A stretch of 64,000 bases of DNA from Henckelia pumila (Eukaryota > Streptophyta > Magnoliopsida > Lamiales > Gesneriaceae). Below the pieces are notes generated by a model, which worked only from the letters and a program-made list of their open reading frames with translations, searched no databases and had not been told where the DNA came from. Positions within the stretch are counted from its first letter, which is position 1, and each line of letters opens with the position of its first letter. The translations under genes were made by a program, and so were the position numbers. Of the stretch, positions 57,746-64,000 are shown one piece after another. Location of the stretch: NCBI RefSeq assembly GCF_033568475.1, contig NW_027331831.1, forward strand, positions 3,968,001 through 4,032,000, given 5' to 3'.

Positions 57746-59128
57746 CTACTTCACGTAAGCAGGACATCCCCAAATCCTTAAGTACGAATACTTAGGAGCT
57801 TTGCCATTCCATAACTCGTATGGAGTTTTATCTACTGCTTTAGTGTGGACATTGTTCAACAACAATACCGCCGTTTCAAGCGCATAGCCCCAAAACGAAG
57901 GTGGGAGCTCAGTGAAGCTCATCATAGATCGAACCATGTCCAACAAAGTTCGATTACGACGCTTCGAGACACCATTCAGCTGAGGTATCATAGGAGGAGT
58001 CCACTGTGAGAGAATCTCATTCTCTTTTAGATAGCTCAAAAACTCGGTACTTAAGTATTCTCCACCTCGATTCAATCGAAGTGCTTTAATACTTCTACCT
58101 TGTTTGTTTTCTATTTCAGCCTTGAATTCTTTGAACTTTTCAAATGATTCAGACTTATATTTCATTAAATATAAATACCCATACCTCGAATAATCATCAG
58201 TAAAGGTAATGAAGTAGGTGTGACCAAATTTAGTACCGATACTAAGTGGTCCGCAAACATCTATATGGATCAAATCCAACAGATTTTGACTACATTCAGG
58301 CTTCCCTTTGAAAGGAGATTTAGTCATTTTTCCTTTTAGGCAGGACTCACAAGTAGGTAGAGAGTTAATATCAGACATATCAAACATGCCCTCTCCCACT
58401 AGCTTGTTCATCCTCCTTGAGGAAATATGACCTAGCCTAGCATGCCAAAGGTTTGCCGGGTTTTGACTATCGTTTTTCCTTTTATTTGTTGTTACCGGTT
58501 TATCAACATAATTAATTGGAACGTCTTTTAATTTTAAGTTATATAGATCGTTTTCAAGTTGTCCATTTCCAATCAAACATTCATTCTTGTAAATATTGCA
58601 AATCCCATTCACAAAATTATAAGAAAAACCATCTCTATCAAGCATAGAAACAGAAATAATGTTTTTAACTAAATCTGGCACAAATAAAACATCTCTAAAA
58701 AATAACTTAAAATTGTTCTGCAAAACTAAATAAACGTCTCCCACTGCTTTGGCTTCAACTCTGGAACCATTTCCGAGCCTCAGCTGGGTCTCACCCATCC
58801 TAAGCTTACGACTTCTTGTCATCACCTGCAAATCATTGCAAATGTGAGATCCACATCCGATATCCAATACCCAAGAAGTAATATTAAGTGAAACATTTAT
58901 TTCAATGTAAAACATACCCTTTGCAGTTCGCAACTGCTCGAGGTATTCCTTGCAGTTACGTTTCCAATGACCGGATTTCTTGCAGTGATGGCAAACATCT
59001 CCGGATATGTTCACGTTTGAAGCTTTTGTCTTGGCCTTCTTTTGTGGTATAATTTTCTTGGGTGGGGCAGAACGTTTCTTACCCTTTCTACTTGGCCCCT
59101 TCTTGGAGTAAGAAGAGGAGCCAACCAA
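57746..59128 (-). pseudogene. Copia-4 gag knuckle, protease and integrase core
   Basis: CHHCKKSGHWKRNC (zinc knuckle), SWVLDIGCGSHICNDLQ (protease with D-I-G), NLWHARLGHIS and CESCLKGK (pre-integrase), then VCGPLS, LNRGGEYLS and NGVSKRRNRTLLDM (integrase). The second catalytic Asp of integrase is replaced: LNRGG here against SDRGG in Copia-2. The reading ends at TAG 57746-57748, a CAG in Copia-2. Confidence 0.92.
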
Positions 59129-59147
59129 GGTACTGGTTTATCCTTCT

Positions 59148-59771
59148 TTAATGTGGCCTCATAAGACACAAGCATATTGACCATCTCTTCAAGGTGGCCT
59201 CTATCTTGTTCATATTGAAGTTCACCACAAATCCGTCAAACGACGAAGGAAGTGAAAGAAGTAATAAGTCCGCGTTTAGCTCATGCTCCAATGTCAAATC
59301 GAGTGTTACCAACTTTTCAATGAGCCCAATCATGTGTACCCCATGCTCACGGACCGAAGTCCCATCTCGCATGCGGCATGTCATGAGCTCTTTGACGGTG
59401 GCATACCTCTCCGACCTTGACTGAGCTCCAAAAAGTTCCTTGAGGTGCATGTGTATGTCAGCAGCATTCACGGCATTCTCAAATCGCCTCTAGAGTTCAT
59501 CAGACATTGAAGCTTGCATATAGCATTTAGCCTTGATATCATGGTCCCACCATTGATCAAGTTTTGCCAATTGTTCCGGACTTATATTAGCCGGTGCTTC
59601 CTTTGGAGCATTCTTTTCTAACACGTAGAAAATTTTCTCCGAGTTTAGAACAATCTTTAATTTACGGAACCATTCCGTATAGTTTGCGCCAGTCAATTTA
59701 TTTTGTTCGAGAATTGAGTATAGTGGATTTCGCGAATTCATTGTAATGAAATACTGAAAAGAAACAGACAA
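59148..59771 (-). pseudogene. Copia-4 gag N-terminal and middle part
   Basis: It starts at 59771 (MSVSFQYFITMNSRNPL), continues LTGANYTEWFRKLKI and AKCYMQASMSDEL and is cut by TAG 59490-59492 (CAG in Copia-2). The rest (NAADIHMHLKELFGAQ ... LLLLSLPSSFDGF) runs to a frameshift near 59195. Confidence 0.88.
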
Positions 59772-61415
59772 TAATCAGTGATTGTTTAATTAATTTACTA
59801 AGACATAAAATATGGCAAAATTTAATTTTATGAATTTCACTCCCACTATTTTAACGATTTCACTACCCTCTAGTGAAAACGGGAATCTCCTTTCCTTAGT
59901 GGGAACATGGAGTCCAATTGAAAAATCATAGTCTCAAATAATATCAGCCAACCATAATTTTCAAAAGGTAGAGCCCAATTACTTCCAAAGTAACCCCCAT
60001 GTTTTTACCTCATATCCAATAAGGGCCCAATAATATGACGCCATTTATTGTGACATGTCAAGATAACCCATCAATATTAAGTTGTGATGGACGGTCGCCA
60101 TGTGGATCCCCCAATAATATGAGCCAATTCCATGGGAGTTCCACCCAACTTACAACATGTGTCGATCCAATGTACAGCTTTTCGACGAACGGGCCCCCCC
60201 AATAATATGAGCCGGACCGTATCCGCGGGTAGCATCTCATACATTGATCGTTGATGGAAGATAGGAACATTTAAACAATATTTAAATTTTCTTTTATAAA
60301 TCTTGATATCAATTTTAAATCATATTTAAAATGAGGGATTTTAATTTTTGAAAATTTGTCTCATCATGCAATTTATGTATGCTTGCGGGATTCATACAAT
60401 TTAGTCTAAACATGCATACATCAATAATATCATATATTATTTAAGGATGATCGATCCCATTAACTAATCGACCTGTGGTTGTCAATCATGAGTCTAAGTC
60501 CAATCCTAGGTGATATACAAGTATGCAATGCAATCTTATTACATTGAGCTTCCAATTTACATTTCTTCGGTCTTCATTGTCTGCTGGGCCCACCTTGTCT
60601 TCAAATCTTTGTCTCCCATTAAGTCTCATAAATTTACAATAAATTTCGATGACAAATATGTGATACATTTTTAGGGGTGGGAACGGGCCATAAACCAGAC
60701 CCACTTTTTATTACAAATGACAATCATATTGGGCTATAAACCAAACCCATTAATAAAATCCAACAACAATAAGACAAATGTAAATTACCTAACATACACC
60801 TAAAACATTGGTCATGACAATCGATCATCTTTTATCCAATAATTAATTCAATAATTAAATAATTGGATAATCATGCAAAGGCATCATAATTTAAAAGATA
60901 AAATCATATTTTATCTTATCCATCCATAAGATCATATCTTATCATCAATTGTACCAAAATAATTAATTTTATAAAATTTAATTTAACGGATAAAATTTAT
61001 AAATTTTCCAAAAATTTAAATTTATCCAAAAATCAATTTTAAAATTTTCGGACTCGAACAATTCGATCCGATGCCTCGTGAACCAACCAAAAACAATTTT
61101 CGATCGGATCAAAAACTAGAATTTCAAAATATTAAAATTTTAATTAAAAAATTAAAAATTAATTTTTCCGGGCTGCCCGGGACAATCTCGGGCAGCCCGC
61201 GCCCCAAAAGGGGGCCCGGGCAGGGCAGCCCGTCGCTGCCCCCTTGGGCAGCGACGGTCACTGCCCTGGGCAGCGACGTTCGCTGCCCCGGGAAGCGACG
61301 ATCGCTGCCCGATTTGCCCATTAAATTTTAATTTTAAAAAATTCGTTTTGTTTAAAAAAACCGAGGCTTAAAAATTTTGTACAATCGATCAATTTAATCG
61401 TTTGATCTGAGCAAC
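59772..61415 (-). other. Copia-4 untranslated leader
   Basis: It is collinear with the Copia-2 leader with several indels. No coding part is seen. The GC-rich hairpin cluster at 61167-61318 is its most striking element; the open readings there are composition effects. Confidence 0.7.
61167..61318. repeat. GC-rich hairpin cluster in the Copia-4 leader
   Basis: Inverted words ggctgcccgggacaatctcg, gggcagcgacggtcactgcc, gggcagcgacgttcgctgcc and agcgacgatcgctgccc follow one another. They are each self-complementary, in an otherwise AT-rich leader. The counterpart is at 17264-17397. Confidence 0.8.
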
Positions 61416-61430
61416 CTGGCTCTAATACCA
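61416..61430 (-). other. Copia-4 primer-binding site, one mismatch
   Basis: Plus ctggctctaatacca reads TGGTATTAGAGCCAG in element orientation. It is the tRNA-iMet site with one change (C to T) compared with Copia-2. Confidence 0.88.
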
Positions 61431-61431
61431 C

Positions 61432-63329
61432 TGTTGGAAAACGTGTTCAGATCAATCAAGAATTGATACCCGGTGCAGCGAAAGTTTAAAAATTTTATTT
61501 TATTATATGGAACGATTTCATATCAAGGGTATCAAAACTTTTACGATTAAATATGTGTAAGTAAAACAAATAATCACAATTAAATATTTTACCTTAAAAT
61601 CTTGAAGCGAGATTATGGACACCAACAGAACTTAATATGCTCTTCTTGTAAATCCCGGGAACCGATGGCGTCACGATCAATCACCGGAATTAGGTCCACG
61701 AACGAAAAACAGAAACCCTCTGATTGACTGCACTAGAAATCAATCAGAAGTTTTACGTAGAGAATAAACAGATTTGATCTGTTAATTCGGATTGCAATTT
61801 TTCACAAAAATCACAGTCCGAATTTTCTCAAAAGGGACAGAGGAATTTTCGAAAATCCTCTTGAATAATTTGATGCAGTATTTTCGAAAATTCAAGAATG
61901 AACTGTATGGAATTTTCGAACACTGCTGCCTATTTATAGATAATTTCTAGACTAGATTAAGTTAAAATTGTATTAGGACTCTAACTCCTTAAAGCCCACA
62001 ATCCATAACTTAAGCCCAACAAGGCAAGCCCGTTGTTCTAGAAATTAATATAAAATTCATCGTGACTCCGATTGATAAACTGATTTCACCAATGTGCACA
62101 GAAACCATTTCTGCATCTTTTAGAGTCAAGATAATTTTTCTGAATCCGAATTCAGTGATTTCCAAAAATGTCCATCCCTATGTCATTTTAGGAAATCTCA
62201 CTCCCTTTAGTTAAGAAGTCCAACTTCTCTTTCATTAAATTTAACTCTTTAAATTTAACTATCTCTACGGGGTTTTAGTAATCCATTACTTGTGTAACCC
62301 TCAATGGTTCAGGGATACAGCTAGCCGTGGGCTCACAACTCCTTGTGACTCGGAACAACAATTTCCGACTTACCCATCGAATCATGGTAAGAGCGTCTAG
62401 CAACATCGCCCCATGATTCCCTAGGTATCACTGATAGTGCCTGCAAGAACCAGTAGATTTTGGTTAGCGTACAGTACAGTCCCTTCATCCATATATCCCG
62501 ATCGAATCAACAACCATTGGTACATCGAGAGTTGTTCGAGATTCGATAACTATGCAATGCATCTTGAAGATCAAATAGTGACATCGCATGTGCTACTAGG
62601 AAACCAAGTAACCTAAATCACATCGAGTACTCTGTCCAGAGATTTGTCACACTAATATCTCCTCAGATCGCATAGGATATCCACACTCGCAAGTATGTGG
62701 TGAATCCTTGACAACAAAGCATCGACTCCTATATGTGTCGTAACTGTACCCATCCCGACACCTGATGACCCCAATAGAGTCGGTAAACGAGTCAAAGTAC
62801 AGTACTAGCATATAAAGTTTCAATGATGTTTCAAGTAATAAGGACTAATGGTGTACAACCAAAACCGCGGACTTTATCCACTCGATTAGTGATAACCACT
62901 TGGAAAGTCCGAATAGGGTAGTTCGATCATTAATCATATGAATATCCATTTGCATGCTTTGAACATCTCCATGTTCATTACCAATGAAACGTGGTACTTG
63001 GCATCACAAATGCTAGTCTCAATCTCGAGCGATCCTTATCCTTATTTGCGGACGGCTCAATTGACTAGGAACTGTTTAGAATATACAGTGACTATAAGAT
63101 GTGTTTCATAATAGTGATCTCTCTTTATTCACTATCTCATCTTACTTACACTATAGTATATTCAAGGTCTTTATCAAAACAGCAATAGTATATCACAATA
63201 TAACAATATGAAGAAAGATAAATAAAATGCCATTAATGAATATAAATTATATTAAACAAAGATTGTTTATACATAGAGTCATAAAAGCCCTTTAGCCACA
63301 AGTTGGCTAACCGGGCACCCACTCTTTCA
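61432..63329 (-). repeat. Copia-4 5' LTR (1898 bp)
   Basis: TGTTGGAAAAC to CTTTCA, followed by the target duplication ATCTA (63330-63334). It is the longer, presumably original form of the LTR and nearly identical to 54026-55815. Confidence 0.93.
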
Positions 63330-63779
63330 ATCTATCCCAATGATACAATCGAAATCCTCCATGGCTAGAATCATCAGGTTAGCACTAAGCTGATGCCCTT
63401 CGAATTCCAACTCACAACCCACAACTAGACGCTTGGCTAAAACCTCGCTTTCCATAGGAGTAGAAACTACTAGCAAGACGTCTAAAGGAATGAATGACAA
63501 CTTATACTTCTTAGCGAAACGTGTTGAAACGAATGAATGCAATGCACCAGTATCAATCAAAACATATGCAGGAAAACCACACAAACTACAGATACCTGCA
63601 ATCATCCTATCACTGTCAGCCTCTGCCTGTTCCTGGTTAAGTGCAAAGACCTGACCTTGGGTACGTGGTCGCAAAGAATAATGACCCCGAGAAGGAGTAT
63701 GAGCAGGCTGCCTCTGAGACTGCTGCAGCTGCTGACGCTGCTGATGAGAAGGTTGATTCCTGAGAACCTCCAAAACCAC
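63330..63779 (-). pseudogene. Gypsy-B aspartic protease, end of gag
   Basis: A Gln-rich stretch (SHQQRQQLQQSQRQ) is followed by the retropepsin site VLIDTGALHSFVS and by MEDFDCIIGID. The last codons meet the target duplication and the frame resumes at 54025 with the segment before RT. The upstream gag is cut at 63800 by an inverted LTR. Confidence 0.88.
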
Positions 63780-63799
63780 TCGTTGTTCCCATCAGTAAC

Positions 63800-64000
63800 T
63801 GTAGTGACCCGTATCCAGAATTAGCGATTAATGAGTATATTAATCGTGTAATCATGTTTAGATTAAGTAAAACATGATTAAAGAAATTCCAAATGGGTTA
63901 TCGGAGTCCAGAAATGGATTCAGGACACTCGAAAATAGCCGGAAAAGTCCCGAAGGTCCGGAGGGTTCGGAAGCTCCGAACCAAGTCAGGAGGCTCCGAA
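63800..64000 (+). repeat. Gypsy-D LTR start, plus strand
   Basis: TGTAGTGACCC at 63800 is followed by about 200 bp that match the reverse complement of the right end of the Gypsy-B LTR (attaatgagta, gattaagtaaaacatgatta, caggacactcgaaaata, then tcggaagctccgaa words). The orientation is thus opposite to Gypsy-B. The insertion lies in gag-protease of Gypsy-B. The expected target duplication would be gtaac (63795-63799); its partner is outside the window. Confidence 0.82.

Larger units (their letters stand above)
54026..63329 (-). mobile_element. Copia-4: complete BARE/Angela-like Copia element (9.3 kb)
   Basis: Two LTRs (54026-55815 and 61432-63329), purine tract, primer site and all pol domains are present. 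The 5-bp target duplication ATCTA is perfect (54021-54025 and 63330-63334). The LTRs differ by only a small percentage outside one deletion, so insertion is fairly recent. Stops at 57341, 57518, 57746 and 59490 and frameshifts near 56060 and 59195 show it is not autonomous. It disrupts Gypsy-B between protease and RT. Confidence 0.95.
42322..63799 (-). mobile_element. Gypsy-B: Tekay/Del-like chromovirus, interrupted twice
   Basis: The 3' LTR starts at 42322 (TGTAGCGACCC) and, after removal of Gypsy-A (43075-50024), ends at 50812 (GGGTCACTACA). A purine tract, chromodomain, integrase, RNase H and RT follow on the minus strand. The protease continues at 63330-63779, beyond Copia-4. Gag and the 5' LTR are right of the window or displaced by the inverted LTR at 63800. 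The coding parts have stops and frameshifts. Confidence 0.88.

Noticed and set aside
61071-61331. Open readings on both strands in the GC-rich block
   Set aside because: They come from base composition of the hairpin cluster in the Copia-4 leader.
63802-64000. Gypsy-B own 5' LTR at the right edge
   Set aside because: The text is the U3 start in plus orientation, whereas Gypsy-B is on the minus strand, and it interrupts the protease-gag frame.

Overview
The window is nuclear DNA of a flowering plant, most likely a eudicot. It is AT-rich, has genes with plant-only architectures (a SUPERMAN-type zinc finger with an EAR motif, SBT1 subtilases, an anthocyanidin synthase, a DUF1191 membrane protein), and is full of LTR retrotransposons primed by initiator tRNA-Met. 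The species cannot be named from the sequence.

Layout. 1-5731: a decayed minus-strand Copia element (Copia-1) with an internally deleted gag. 5732-8112: AT-rich DNA without a recognisable gene. 8113-8733: SUPERMAN/RABBIT EARS-like repressor gene (minus). 8734-10434: small TIR elements. 10435-20752: a 1.4-kb segment present twice in direct orientation, flanking a BARE/Angela-like Copia element (Copia-2, minus) that has its 5' LTR but has lost its 3' LTR. 21037-29752: two tandem intronless subtilase genes (plus), separated by a Helitron-like stretch, a hAT-like element and a MULE with a perfect 9-bp target duplication. 30163-31490: a two-exon anthocyanidin synthase gene (minus) with an unusual repeated C-terminal tail. 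31560-38900: AT-rich DNA with MITEs, tandem duplications and TAA microsatellites. 38902-39849: DUF1191 gene (plus). 40440-40910: remnant of a plus-strand Tnt1-like Copia LTR. 41031-64000: a nested stack of retrotransposons.

The stack, read from LTR boundaries and target duplications: the LTR of Gypsy-C (41031) was hit by Gypsy-B (from 42322). The 3' LTR of Gypsy-B was hit by Gypsy-A (43075-50024, duplication GGTCT on both sides). Gypsy-A received an Athila/Tat-type LTR with its primer site and lost its own gag end. The protease-RT junction of Gypsy-B was hit by the complete Copia-4 (54026-63329, duplication ATCTA on both sides). A related LTR in the opposite orientation (Gypsy-D) starts at 63800 inside Gypsy-B and runs off the window. 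The Gypsy elements look like Tekay/Del chromoviruses.

The host genes belong to separate pathways (floral or axillary repression, apoplastic proteolysis, anthocyanin synthesis, unknown membrane function). Apart from the tandem subtilases nothing suggests a functional cluster. I found no new multi-gene system. The most notable signals are the tandemly extended ANS tail, inactivating changes shared by two Copia copies, the recurrent CAG-to-TAG stops, and the rearrangement around Copia-2.
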